A DNA stretch of 64,000 nt from an uncultured Alphaproteobacteria bacterium (GCA_937920085.1 CALETE010000010.1:62001-126000), one strand, 5' to 3'; shown: positions 16,924 to 25,757, counted from the first letter of the stretch. A program made the numbers and translations. The notes: generated by a model not told the origin, from the sequence alone.

Positions 16924-18516
16924 TTAAGCCGCGTTGATCCGAGCGTGCAGCTTCGCAATCTGCTGCCACGCGCTTTCGATGCCGCCAGCCTGCCAGCCAG
17001 TGATATAGCTCAAGTGTTCTCCAGCCAGATAGAGGCGTCCATCGGGTTCACAAAGGATCGGGTAGGCAGTCTCTCGACCTTCATCGTCCCACTGGGCCCA
17101 GCCGCCCAGATTGTGCTCAATCCGATGCCAAGCCGCTGAGAACGAGGTCTCGATATTTGACGAAAAGCCGTTGAACACCCGGTCGCCGGCTCGGCCTGAC
17201 ACCATGGCCCGTTCGGCCGGCGAAAGGGCACTGACCTTGGCCGCCTGGGCCCCAAAGTGGTAATAACCCAGCAGGACACCCTTCTTACCCTGCCAGCCAT
17301 AGGACGGCAGGGACATGGTCTGAATTTCTGGGTCGTCATAATAGACGTGCCCACCGTAGATCTGATGATCTTCCTCCCAGAAGCGGCGTTTCATCTGCAG
17401 GCCAATCTTGCCCACCAGGGCATAGGAGACCGCACCAATCGCTTCCTTGAACTTCTTGGAAACCTGGAAATCCATCTGCCGAAGTACCGACAAGGGGATG
17501 GTGCAGACACAGTAGTCGGCCTTGATCACCCCAGGCTTACCCTCGGCGTCAGTGTAGGCGATTTCGACCCCTTTAGCGTTCTGTTTGAACGACTTGACCT
17601 GGGTCGAGTACTTGATCAGATGCCCGACGGCACCCTCAAACCCCTTGGCAATCCGGTCCATGCCACCCACGGGCTGGAACATGGTTCTCTGCTGTTCATA
17701 CCCCGTTACCGAGCCAAGGGTCTTCCAGGCCCCCCCTGCCAGGACATCGCTGAAACTGTTAGGGGTGGACGGCTTGCCCGGCCCAGGATCAACCCCAGGC
17801 CCCGGATAGACATCAAAACCACGACCGTCTGTGCCCTTATAGGCCAAGTCATTGGTCAGATAACCCTCGTGAACAAGGTAGGCGATCAGATTATCCCGAT
17901 CGTCTGCCGTCATCTGCTGATCCAGGGCCCCCTGCTTGACCACCTTGGCGAGGATTTCAGCGGCGCCGCCACGGACATCGGCCGCAACCTGACCCTTGCG
18001 GATCGGTTTACCGTTTAGGGGGCCCTTGCCCTTGCCGTACATGACAAACGAGTTGTCATTATCGTTGACGAAAATCTCCAGGGGAATGTTGAATTCCTTG
18101 GTGTAATGCAGGGTCGACTGGTGGTGGTACGGAATCCGCCAGGGGCCGTGGTTGATGTAATGACCATCATCGAAATCACAGACCTGGGTCTCGCCGCCCA
18201 GTTCCGTCAGCTTGAAGCCCTTACGCGCGGTCTGACAGCGTCCGCCAGCAAAGCTCCGGGCCTCAAGAACTGTCACCTCGTAGCCAGCTTTGGAGAGTTC
18301 ATAGGCGCTGGTCATGCCGGCGACCCCAGCACCAAGAACGACGATTTTCTTCCCGCCGCCGCCCGTCAACTTCGGGGGTGCCGCTTGGGCCGAAGCAATC
18401 CCAAAGCCCATAGCGGTCATCCCCGCCAAAAGCAGCGCCGAGCCCCCAACGCTGCTCAAACCCTCAAGAAATGCCCTCCGGGAAAATCCCCGCCCGCTCA
18501 TGAAATCCGACTGCAT
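16924..18516 (-). CDS. Tat-exported FAD-dependent amine oxidase family protein
   Basis: 530 aa. A twin-arginine signal is present (SRRAFL at 12-17, then a hydrophobic stretch to about residue 45), indicating folded export with FAD bound. The ADP-binding fold VLGAGVAGMTSAYEL begins near residue 60 with the terminal acidic residue in VTVLEA. The C terminus has the second FAD contact (RLYLAGEHLSYITGWQAGG, ending the fold). This matches the flavin monoamine oxidase/L-amino-acid oxidase family, which oxidises amines or amino acids to imines. The downstream cytochrome c gene suggests a respiratory electron acceptor. The substrate is unknown. A second start six codons in (MSGRGFSRR) is possible. Confidence 0.87.
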   Translation of the reverse strand: MQSDFMSGRGFSRRAFLEGLSSVGGSALLLAGMTAMGFGIASAQAAPPKLTGGGGKKIVVLGAGVAGMTSAYELSKAGYEVTVLEARSFAGGRCQTARKGFKLTELGGETQVCDFDDGHYINHGPWRIPYHHQSTLHYTKEFNIPLEIFVNDNDNSFVMYGKGKGPLNGKPIRKGQVAADVRGGAAEILAKVVKQGALDQQMTADDRDNLIAYLVHEGYLTNDLAYKGTDGRGFDVYPGPGVDPGPGKPSTPNSFSDVLAGGAWKTLGSVTGYEQQRTMFQPVGGMDRIAKGFEGAVGHLIKYSTQVKSFKQNAKGVEIAYTDAEGKPGVIKADYCVCTIPLSVLRQMDFQVSKKFKEAIGAVSYALVGKIGLQMKRRFWEEDHQIYGGHVYYDDPEIQTMSLPSYGWQGKKGVLLGYYHFGAQAAKVSALSPAERAMVSGRAGDRVFNGFSSNIETSFSAAWHRIEHNLGGWAQWDDEGRETAYPILCEPDGRLYLAGEHLSYITGWQAGGIESAWQQIAKLHARINAA

Positions 18517-18823
18517 GTCACCACCACCAAACTGCTAATGGCAACCATGAGGGGAAAGCACGGACGGCAAGACAACCATCCAAAGCGATGATTTGCCCGA
18601 AAGTTACACATCCCCCTGATGGCGCCCAATTCTTGGGCGTCACCGCGTGCTTTTTGGGTGCATGTGCGAAGTAACCCGCAACGAACGCCTGTGTCACCGC
18701 ACAGCCCGCGTTCGATCACTGGCGGTCCTTTCCTAGAAATCGCCACGATTGAGTCTTAGGTCTGAGAAATTCGCTCAGGTCCAAGGGGTGTGGATGGCTG
18801 CAGCGATTTTTGGAGAGATTTCC
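18517..18823. other. Divergent intergenic region with a perfect hairpin
   Basis: These 307 bases separate the amine oxidase gene (minus) from the barrel-protein gene (plus) and must hold both promoters. The only clear structure is a perfect dyad at 18623-18639 (CGCCCAA, loop TTC, TTGGGCG) with no U tract, so an operator is more likely than a terminator. I see no gene in it. Confidence 0.5.
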
Positions 18824-19630
18824 ATGCGTGGTCCTGGTTGGCTGCTCGCTTTATGTTTGGGGGCCGTTGGTCCCGCATGTGCCTCAGAGGCAAGCCAACC
18901 GGCCCTTCCGCCGCTCTGTACGGACCGACCAACGAAATCAACGGGGCCATGCACGGTCGATCAAGGTCATTGGCAGGTCGAAACCGACCTCGCAGATATG
19001 ACCGACGCCTCCAGCGGTGGTGTCAAAACCCGGACTTGGACCTTAGCAAGTCCGACCCTGAAATATGGGCTTACGCGGACTCTCGACATTGAATTCAACC
19101 CGTCCCCCTATCTTTCAACGAGAACCACAGACCATGGATCGCGCGATCACGTCGCCGGACTTGGCGACACAATCCTGAGACTGAAGTCGGTTCTGGCAAG
19201 CGGAAAGACAGCGGTTTCAATCAGTCCTTTCGTAAAGTTGCCCACTGCGCGAAGGGGCCTGGGCAATGGTAAGGTTGAGGGTGGCGTCGTCTTGCCGGTG
19301 CAGCTTGCCCTGAGCGATGATCTCCAACTCCTCTTCGATCCAGAACTCGACGCCCTCGAGAATGATGCTGGAAATGGCCGCCATCTGAATGCTGCCGGTC
19401 TCGTCAGCCTGACCAAGTCTGTAACGCCCACAACCAGCTTTTCCGCTGAAATCTGGGCCGGCAAAAATTTTGAGCCTTCAGGAACCGTAACTCAGGTTTC
19501 AGCCGACCTCGGTCTTGCCTGGATCCCAGCATGGAACCAAGATTTACAATGGGATACCGGGGTCAATATTGGTTTGAACAAGGCGACGCCACGCCAGCAG
19601 ATCTACCTTGGCCTCTCACGCCGGTTTTGA
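18824..19630 (+). CDS. Outer-membrane transporter-like protein (phenol MetA-pathway type)
   Basis: 268 aa from ATG 18824, preceded by GGAGAG. A signal peptide (MRGPGWLLALCLGAVGPACA) precedes a mature protein made of alternating beta strands (TLKYGLTRTLDIEFNPSP, then the C-terminal LGLSRRF with a final Phe, the outer-membrane insertion signature). The LPPLCTDRPTKSTGPCTVDQGHWQVE opening, with its two cysteines, is typical of the transporter-like family first described in phenol-degradation (MetA) loci. The cargo is unknown. A DUF4337 gene follows 40 bases downstream on the same strand. Confidence 0.75.
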   Translation: MRGPGWLLALCLGAVGPACASEASQPALPPLCTDRPTKSTGPCTVDQGHWQVETDLADMTDASSGGVKTRTWTLASPTLKYGLTRTLDIEFNPSPYLSTRTTDHGSRDHVAGLGDTILRLKSVLASGKTAVSISPFVKLPTARRGLGNGKVEGGVVLPVQLALSDDLQLLFDPELDALENDAGNGRHLNAAGLVSLTKSVTPTTSFSAEIWAGKNFEPSGTVTQVSADLGLAWIPAWNQDLQWDTGVNIGLNKATPRQQIYLGLSRRF

Positions 19631-19670
19631 TTTCGCCAGCCACCAAACAACTAGAACCGAGTGAAAACAA

Positions 19671-20225
19671 ATGGATGCTGATCTACCCGAAGGAGGAACG
19701 AACACCTCCCTCAATCGCATGGTAGCGATCACGGTCGTCTCGCTTTCTGTCTTCATGGGAATTTCCAAGGTCAAGGATGACAACCTGGTCCAGGCCATGC
19801 AGCAGGCCAAGGCCGACTCCGTTGACCGATGGTCCGAATATCAGGCGGTCAAGACCAAGCTTCACATTGCACAGACAGCCAGGCTCGAAATCGCCCTGAC
19901 GAGCCGGGGCGATCAGGCCGATGCAGCCCTCAAAACCCTTGATTCAGAGATCGCCAAATACACGAAAGAGGCCCCCCAAGTTCAGGCTCAAGCCAAGGAC
20001 CAAGAGGCACTCTATGACGCTCTGAACGTCCATGACGATCAGTTCGATATGTCAGACGCCCTCATATCCATTGCCGTGTCCCTGGCAGCGGTCGCCGCCT
20101 TGGTGGAGACGCGCTGGCTACTCTATATCGCCTGGGTTGCCGGTGGATTTGGCGTGATCATGGGCCTGGCTGGCTTCCTGGGTTGGTCGATCCATCCAGA
20201 TTTTCTCGCAAAACTCCTGAGCTAG
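19671..20225 (+). CDS. DUF4337 membrane protein
   Basis: 184 aa. An N-terminal transmembrane helix (MVAITVVSLSVFMGISKV from residue 17) is followed by a long charged region with coiled-coil character (NLVQAMQQAKADSVDRWSEYQAVKTKLHI). Two C-terminal hydrophobic helices follow (ALISIAVSLAAVAALVE and WLLYIAWVAGGFGVIMGLAGF). This matches the DUF4337 family, whose function is not known. The last four bases, CTAG at 20222-20225, also contain the stop of the opposing crotonase gene, so there is no intergenic space between them. Confidence 0.8.
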   Translation: MDADLPEGGTNTSLNRMVAITVVSLSVFMGISKVKDDNLVQAMQQAKADSVDRWSEYQAVKTKLHIAQTARLEIALTSRGDQADAALKTLDSEIAKYTKEAPQVQAQAKDQEALYDALNVHDDQFDMSDALISIAVSLAAVAALVETRWLLYIAWVAGGFGVIMGLAGFLGWSIHPDFLAKLLS

Positions 20226-21046
20226 CGCGCTTTGAAGTCTGCGGGTCGCTTTTCAAGGAAGGATGTCATCCCTTCGCGGAAGTCGTGGGTACGGATTAGC
20301 TGCAGGAACTGCAGATAAACATGGTGGACATGGTCGTTGAAGGTTTCGTTCAGGCCCATCCTCATCAGACGCTTGGCCGACTGAACGGCCAGGGGCGCAT
20401 TTGCCGCCATTTCCAGGGCTAGTGCCCGAGCATAGGCAGGCAGGTCGGCATCAGGAACAACGTGAGACGCCAGCCCCATTTCAACGCTTTCCTGGGCGGT
20501 CAGAGTCCGACCGGTAAAGATAAGCTCGGCCGCCTTGGACCAGCCCAGCAGACGAGGCAGGATCCAGGTGCCGCCGGACTCTGGAACGACGCCGCGCTTA
20601 ACGAAGGCTGCCGCCATCTTGGCGCTCTGAGCCATGACCCGAATGTCGCACCCCAGGGCCGTGTCGAGACCATACCCCGCCGCCGAGCCATTCAGGGCGC
20701 AAATGGTCGGCTTATCCATGGCAAACAGGACGGTCGGTGGGGTGTTGCGCAGGTCCAGATTGACCGAAACATTGTTTGGCTGAGAGCCGATCCCAGACCC
20801 CTGGGTGGCGTCCACGAGGTCAAGACCCGCGCAGAAGGCGCGCCCCGTCCCAGTCAGGATCACGACGCGAACAGCTGGGTCTTCATTGGCCTTGATCAGA
20901 AGCTGTGTGATCTGGGCCAGCATGGGGCCTGAAATCGTGTTCAGACGCTCCGGGCGATTTAGCGTCAGGGTCGCAATGCCCTCGCTGACATCATAGAGAA
21001 CTTCATCGGTGGAATCGGCGCGAACTTGGGTCACGGAGTCAGTCAT
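20222..21046 (-). CDS. Enoyl-CoA hydratase/isomerase (crotonase) family protein
   Basis: 274 aa. The start at 21044-21046 is preferred because AAGGGA lies about 8 nt upstream; another ATG three codons earlier would sit on that site. Crotonase signatures: the CoA-binding strand NRPERLNTIS, the oxyanion-hole segment GTGRAFCAGLDLVD and the second loop GSAAGYGLDTALGCDIR. The following VVPESGGTWILPRLLG has Glu in the position of a catalytic acid. It hydrates or isomerises enoyl-CoA in fatty-acid or aromatic-acid breakdown. It lies 64 bases downstream of kynureninase on the same strand, probably in the same transcript. Confidence 0.9.
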   Translation of the reverse strand: MTDSVTQVRADSTDEVLYDVSEGIATLTLNRPERLNTISGPMLAQITQLLIKANEDPAVRVVILTGTGRAFCAGLDLVDATQGSGIGSQPNNVSVNLDLRNTPPTVLFAMDKPTICALNGSAAGYGLDTALGCDIRVMAQSAKMAAAFVKRGVVPESGGTWILPRLLGWSKAAELIFTGRTLTAQESVEMGLASHVVPDADLPAYARALALEMAANAPLAVQSAKRLMRMGLNETFNDHVHHVYLQFLQLIRTHDFREGMTSFLEKRPADFKAR

Positions 21047-21110
21047 GGTTTCCATCCCTTGATTTAGCCTCAGCTAAGAGCGGGAGCCTGCCCTGCGCAA
21101 CCTTTTTCCA

Positions 21111-22334
21111 TTAGGTGACCGCCGCGACCTCAGCATATCTCGGCTCGCGCCAAGCTTCAGTGGCCATAATCTGCGCCAGATGATCAACGGCATCCCAAAC
21201 GTCAGCAAAGCCGATATAGAGGGGCGTCAAGCCAAAGCGCAGAATATCTGGTGCTCGAAAATCGCCGATGACACCGCGATCGATGAGGGCCTGGACGATG
21301 GCATAGCCATTGGGATGCCTGAGCGCCACCTGACTGCCCCGCTGCGCACCTCCCAGTGGACAGGCCGGGGTCAAGCCGTCGCATCTGTCTTGAACCAAGG
21401 TGAGAAAGAGGTCCCCAAGGGCCATCGACTTCGCCCGAACCATCCCCATGTCGATCCCCTCGAAGACGCTGAGGGCTGCGTCTAAGGCCGACATATTCAG
21501 CACCTGAGGCGTACCGCACAAGAGCCGTGCCATGCCCATCCCGGGCCGATAATCATCGTCAAAGGCAAAAGGTTGCGCATGGCCCATCCAGCCCGTCACG
21601 GGCGACTTGAATGTGCCCTGATGGCGGCGGGCGACATAGGCAAAGGCTGGGGCACCTGGCCCGCCATTCAGATACTTATAGCCACACCCAACGGCAAGAT
21701 CGGCACCGGAGGCGGTCAGATCTACGGGCAAGGCCCCCGCCGAGTGGCTGAGATCCCAGAGGGTCAGGGCACCGACCTCGTGGGCCTTGGCGGACAAGGC
21801 CGCCATGTCATGGAGTTCGCCGGTCTTGTAGTGGACCTCCGTCAGCAAAAGCAGGGCCACAGGCTCGTCAAGCGCTGCAGCAAGCTCCGCCCTCGGGGTC
21901 ACGCGGATTTCAAGTCCCGGCTTCAGATCAGCAAGTCCCTGCAGGATATAAAGATCACTGGGGAAATTTCCCGGCTCGGTGACAATCACATGCCGGTCGG
22001 GCCTCAGGGCAAGGGCACCCGCCGCCAGCTTGAACAGGTTCACTGAGGTAGAATCGCAGGCGATAACTTCGTCGGGATACGCGCCGATCAGGGGGGCAAT
22101 CTTGGCCCCAACCTTGGCCGGCAGGTCGATCCAACCGGCAGTATTCCAGCTCCGGATTAGGTCCCTCCCCCACTCGTCAGCGACCACCTTTGCCAATCGC
22201 GCCGGAACCGCCTTTGGCAAGACACCGAGGGAGTTTCCGTCCAGATAGATCACCCCTGGGGGGACCTCGAACAAGGCGCGGTGCCCCGCCAAGGGATCGA
22301 CGGCGTCAAGGGCAAGACAGTCTTCCCGGGTCAC
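21111..22334 (-). CDS. kynU: Kynureninase
   Basis: 407 aa from GTG at 22332-22334, five bases after the stop of the DUF6285 gene; a longer frame upstream would overlap that gene. Kynureninase is a PLP enzyme that cleaves L-kynurenine to anthranilate and alanine in tryptophan degradation. Visible family features: YLDGNSLG (about 30-37), the N-terminal SWNTAGW, the aspartate-containing DLSHSAGALPVD (about 194-205), the PLP lysine K220 in GCGYKYLNGGPGAP and a C-terminal RFGLTPLY. The length is normal (about 400-420). No tryptophan dioxygenase or kynurenine formamidase is in this window. The neighbours are acyl-CoA metabolism genes. Confidence 0.93.
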   Translation of the reverse strand: MTREDCLALDAVDPLAGHRALFEVPPGVIYLDGNSLGVLPKAVPARLAKVVADEWGRDLIRSWNTAGWIDLPAKVGAKIAPLIGAYPDEVIACDSTSVNLFKLAAGALALRPDRHVIVTEPGNFPSDLYILQGLADLKPGLEIRVTPRAELAAALDEPVALLLLTEVHYKTGELHDMAALSAKAHEVGALTLWDLSHSAGALPVDLTASGADLAVGCGYKYLNGGPGAPAFAYVARRHQGTFKSPVTGWMGHAQPFAFDDDYRPGMGMARLLCGTPQVLNMSALDAALSVFEGIDMGMVRAKSMALGDLFLTLVQDRCDGLTPACPLGGAQRGSQVALRHPNGYAIVQALIDRGVIGDFRAPDILRFGLTPLYIGFADVWDAVDHLAQIMATEAWREPRYAEVAAVT

Positions 22335-22339
22335 TCGCG

Positions 22340-22696
22340 TCAGGATCCTGTAGCCGAATAGTTGGGTTGGTCGATGGCGATCTGGTCCGTGATATTGGCC
22401 TTTAGCGCCGCCAGAAGGCCCGGCGTCTCGGCATCCATATCCCCAGAGCGCAGCCTTTCGCACAGCACGGCATTGAGGGTGTTCACATCCCCCGACACAC
22501 CCAACAGCTGGGATAGGCGCTCAACTGCAGCGGCATCAGCCTGTGGACCCAGCAAAATTTCCCGTTTCACCACAGACAGGACATTGGCCGCGACCCGTGC
22601 CAGAAAGGCATCCCGGGGCGGGAGGCTTGGTCGGATGCTGTCGATCCACTTGGCAACGGCGTCGACCAGTTCGTCAGCTCTTGGGTTCTCAATCAT
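22340..22696 (-). CDS. DUF6285 protein
   Basis: 118 aa, all-helical (ENPRADELVDAVAKWIDSI, then AFLARVAANVLSVVKREILLG). This small family usually sits beside ACAD10/11-type phosphotransferases and acyl-CoA dehydrogenases, as here; its biochemical role is not known to me. Its start overlaps the end of the phosphotransferase gene by 4 bases (22693-22696), and its stop lies 5 bases before the kynureninase start, so the three are translationally coupled. Confidence 0.8.
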   Translation of the reverse strand: MIENPRADELVDAVAKWIDSIRPSLPPRDAFLARVAANVLSVVKREILLGPQADAAAVERLSQLLGVSGDVNTLNAVLCERLRSGDMDAETPGLLAALKANITDQIAIDQPNYSATGS

Positions 22697-23679
22697 AGGC
22701 CCGCCTCCAGAAGGTTCACCAGATCGATTTCAGTCTCAGATACGCGCCGACCAATCATCGGCCGTTCCACAGAGGTCGTCGCGCCTGAGGCATAGCTGGA
22801 ATACATCAGCAGGCACATAACGCCCCACTTCAGGGATCCCAGGGCTTGCCAGTAGCGGACCCGGCTTAAGGGGATTTCGATTCCGCTCGCCGCGGCATAT
22901 CCATCAAGCAGGTCCTGATAGTCCCCAAACCCGCCCACAGGCTTTGAGCTGACCCCAAAGCGCCAGGAATTCACACAAAGCCAGGACAGGTCTTCGGCCG
23001 GATCACCCAGGTGCGACAGCTCCCAGTCAAGAACTGCGGCAACGCCATCGCTTTCATTTATGATCAGGTTTCCGTTCCGAAAATCCCCGTGCAGCAGGAC
23101 CTCTGGCATGGGCTCTGGGGCATGTTTCCGCAGGTGCTGGAAGGCCAGTTCCAGAATGGGGCGCTCTGTGCCGAAGCTGCGATAGAGGGTTTCATAGCGA
23201 TCCAGCTCGCCAATGGCGTCGGCAGACTTCAAGGGCATTGCGCCAGGCGGAATACTGTGGATCTGGGCCAAAATCCTTCCACACTGGCCAGCCAGTGCGG
23301 GACGGATGGCCTCGAAACGCGGATCGGTGACAATCTTGCGGCCGAGGGTCTCCCCAGCAATCCGCATCGTGATATGGGCCTCGCCCAGTCCATCCTCCGG
23401 CTGGCAAAGCCGGACCAGGGGGGCCACAGGCGCACCCGCGGCATGGGCCGCCGTGATCAGGGCCGCCTCGGTGGCAAGGGATGTTGACCTCGCAGACTCC
23501 TCGTCAAAGGGCCCGGGACGGCGGCGCAGGATCATTTCCTGGCGCCCCTCGGGGCCCTCAGCGACAAATGCCCAGGTCTCCATGCTCGCACCAGCAGACA
23601 GCCTTTGGACTTCGGATACCGTCGCAAACCCCAGCTTGGGGGCAAGGGCCAGCAGGCCTTCTGAAATATCGACTTCCAT
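22693..23679 (-). CDS. APH-fold phosphotransferase family protein (ACAD10/11 N-domain type)
   Basis: 328 aa kinase-like protein. The nucleotide loop lies in the N-terminal lobe (RLSAGASMETWAF, 26-38). The catalytic-loop motif is HGDFRNGNLI (197-206), followed by the metal-binding DWELSHLGDPAEDL. In animals a domain of this kind is fused to the acyl-CoA dehydrogenases ACAD10/11, where it phosphorylates 4-hydroxyacyl-CoAs so the dehydrogenase domain can eliminate phosphate. Here the kinase and an acyl-CoA dehydrogenase are separate genes transcribed divergently across 116 bases. A role in hydroxy-acyl-CoA catabolism is therefore a fair inference, but not shown by the sequence. Confidence 0.88.
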   Translation of the reverse strand: MEVDISEGLLALAPKLGFATVSEVQRLSAGASMETWAFVAEGPEGRQEMILRRRPGPFDEESARSTSLATEAALITAAHAAGAPVAPLVRLCQPEDGLGEAHITMRIAGETLGRKIVTDPRFEAIRPALAGQCGRILAQIHSIPPGAMPLKSADAIGELDRYETLYRSFGTERPILELAFQHLRKHAPEPMPEVLLHGDFRNGNLIINESDGVAAVLDWELSHLGDPAEDLSWLCVNSWRFGVSSKPVGGFGDYQDLLDGYAAASGIEIPLSRVRYWQALGSLKWGVMCLLMYSSYASGATTSVERPMIGRRVSETEIDLVNLLEAGL

Positions 23680-23795
23680 GACGTTAGGGCGCCTCGCGTC
23701 TTCTGGGACTTGACGATCTGGAGTTCAGAGCGCCGGCTTGTAAATCGTCAAAATGACCGGTGACAACTCTAGACCGATGACCAAAGGGAAACGCC

Positions 23796-25130
23796 ATGAA
23801 CTTTAATATCGACCCCGAACTTGTCGCCTATCTGGCCGAGCTGGACGCCTTCATCGAGGCAAAGATCAAGCCTCTGGAGAATAAGGACGACAACATAAAA
23901 TACTTCGACCACCGCCGCGAATACGAGCGTACCGACTGGGAAGCCGGTGGCCTGCCAAAGCACGAATGGGAGGCCCTTCTCGGGGAAGCGCGCAAGCTGG
24001 CCGATGAAGCGGGCCACCTGCGCTTTGCCTGGCCGCCTGAAATGGGCGGCAAGGGCGGCTCGAACCTGGCTATGGCGGTGATCCGCGAGCATCTAGCCGC
24101 CAAGGGACTAGGCCTACACAACGACCTGCAAAACGAACACTCAATCGTGGGCAATAACCCCTTCATCCTTATGTTCAAGGAATTCGCCACCAATGCTCAG
24201 TATGAGCGTGACGGCGACAAGCTGCTGGCCGGGAAGATGCGCACAGCCTTCGGCCTGACCGAGCCGAACCATGGGTCGGATGCCACCTTCATGGAAACCA
24301 CGGCGGTGCCCCAAGACCGCGACGGCAAGCCCGGCTGGCTGATCAACGGCGAGAAGATGTGGACCACTGGCATGCATGTGGCCACCCACATGATGACCTT
24401 CGCCCGGACCAGCGGCAAGGATGGCGATGCCACGGGCATTACCTGCTTCATCATCCCCACAGATACGCCTGGCCTGAAGATCGAGGAGTATTTGTGGACC
24501 TTCAACATGCCCACCGATCACCCCCGGGTCAGCCTGACCGACGTCTGGATCCCCGAAGACAGTTACTGGGGTGCCATCGACCGTGGGTTGGGCCTGGGGC
24601 AGAGCTTTGTGCACCAGAACCGCATACGTCAGGCGGCCTCATCCCTGGGTGCGGCGGTTTACTGCATCGAAGAGAGCGTGAAATACGCCCGGACCCGCAA
24701 ACCCTTCGGCAAGGCCCTGGCTGATAATCAGGCCATCCAATGGCCCCTGGTCGAATTGTCGACTCAGGCTGAAATGCTCCGGCTTCTCATTCGCAAGACC
24801 GCCTGGGAAATGGACCACATGGATCACAAGGAAATCGAACGTCAGATTTCCGATAAGGTCTCCATGTGTAACTATTGGGCCAATAGACTGGTCTGCGAGG
24901 CCGCTGACCGGGCCATGCAAGTTCACGGCGGGATTGGCTATTCCCGCCACAAGCCCTTCGAGCACATTTATCGCCATCACCGTCGCTACAGGATCACCGA
25001 GGGCTCGGAGGAAATCCAGATGCGCAAGGTTGCGGCCTTCCTGTTCGGCTTTATGGGGCCCAGGAAAAAGCTGTTTGCCGAAAGCGACGCCAAGAACGAT
25101 TACGTCCAGCCAGTCCCTGCGCGGCACTAA
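23796..25130 (+). CDS. Acyl-CoA dehydrogenase
   Basis: 444 aa with AAGGGAAACGCC before the ATG. The FAD/substrate motif is GLTEPNHGSDA (153-163), and the N-terminal helical, middle beta and C-terminal helical domains follow the usual order. The C-terminal signature is MQVHGGIGYSRHKPFEHIYR with RITEGSEEIQ, which lies close to the ACAD10/11 group. It oxidises acyl-CoA to trans-2-enoyl-CoA in the cytoplasm and passes electrons to ETF. Divergent from the phosphotransferase gene, it fits the kinase plus dehydrogenase scheme for 4-hydroxy acids. The length is above that of short-chain enzymes (about 380-400) because of an extended N terminus. Confidence 0.92.
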   Translation: MNFNIDPELVAYLAELDAFIEAKIKPLENKDDNIKYFDHRREYERTDWEAGGLPKHEWEALLGEARKLADEAGHLRFAWPPEMGGKGGSNLAMAVIREHLAAKGLGLHNDLQNEHSIVGNNPFILMFKEFATNAQYERDGDKLLAGKMRTAFGLTEPNHGSDATFMETTAVPQDRDGKPGWLINGEKMWTTGMHVATHMMTFARTSGKDGDATGITCFIIPTDTPGLKIEEYLWTFNMPTDHPRVSLTDVWIPEDSYWGAIDRGLGLGQSFVHQNRIRQAASSLGAAVYCIEESVKYARTRKPFGKALADNQAIQWPLVELSTQAEMLRLLIRKTAWEMDHMDHKEIERQISDKVSMCNYWANRLVCEAADRAMQVHGGIGYSRHKPFEHIYRHHRRYRITEGSEEIQMRKVAAFLFGFMGPRKKLFAESDAKNDYVQPVPARH

Positions 25131-25144
25131 CTGGACCCAAATTG

Positions 25145-25166
25145 GGGAGGCGGAATCCCGCCTCCC
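25145..25166. terminator. Hairpin between convergent acyl-CoA dehydrogenase and crystallin-fold genes
   Basis: GGGAGGCGG (25145-25153), loop AATC, CCGCCTCCC (25158-25166): a perfect 9-bp GC stem in the 48 bases between two convergent stops. No U tract follows on either strand, so termination would be factor-assisted, or the stem may protect mRNA ends. Confidence 0.5.
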
Positions 25167-25178
25167 GCGAAGCTGGTA

Positions 25179-25757
25179 TCAGCGTACGGGCCTTGCCGAC
25201 GAGATACGATCGTTGAGGCCTGAGGAGGCGAGGTCGATGACGTCTCCGCTTCTGACAATGCAGCGGCCGTGGAAGTTTATTAGATCGCAGAGTTCCCACC
25301 GGCCATAGGCGCGGAATGAACTGGCCCTATTGGCGAAGCCCGACCGCAGGAGGTTGGGTTGCGGTCCTCTAAGGGTGTAGCTGGCACCGCGAAACCGCGA
25401 GTGCTCATACAATGTAATGGACCCGTGCGAAGGCGGACGATGACCCGGGTTTGGGCCAGGGCCATAACCGGGATTGTAACCACCACCGTGGTTCGGGCCA
25501 GGATTATAGCCGGAGCCACCGGTTCCACCGCCGGGATGGTAACCAGAGCCACCAGAACCGCTGCCGCCCGGATTATAGCCTGAGCCACCGGGGTTCCCGC
25601 CACCATTGCCTGGATTGTATCCGCCGCCCTGCCCGTTGCCAGGGTTACTGCCGGAACCACCATTGATGGGCGGGCGAGCCTGTGAAAAGGCAGGATTTAT
25701 GGCCGACACAGAAATCAGCACAACAATGGCAGCAGAACCAAACACCTTGAAATTCAC
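25179..25757 (-). CDS. Secreted Gly/Pro/Asn-repeat protein with a beta/gamma-crystallin-like C-terminal domain
   Basis: 192 aa from GTG at 25755-25757, with GGGGA 6 nt upstream. Residues 1-25 are a signal peptide ending NPAFSQA. Residues about 28-105 are a low-complexity tract of repeats such as GGYNPG, GSGYNPG and GSGYHPG. The last 80 residues (starting GSITLYEHSRFRGASYTL) match the Greek-key pattern of beta/gamma-crystallin/peptidase-inhibitor I36-like domains: Y/F-x-x-x-x-F-x-G, then FHGRCIVRSGDVIDL. Such domains often bind calcium or act extracellularly. The tract probably acts as a flexible linker or a surface-adhesive segment. No partner is apparent. Confidence 0.75.
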   Translation of the reverse strand: MNFKVFGSAAIVVLISVSAINPAFSQARPPINGGSGSNPGNGQGGGYNPGNGGGNPGGSGYNPGGSGSGGSGYHPGGGTGGSGYNPGPNHGGGYNPGYGPGPNPGHRPPSHGSITLYEHSRFRGASYTLRGPQPNLLRSGFANRASSFRAYGRWELCDLINFHGRCIVRSGDVIDLASSGLNDRISSARPVR

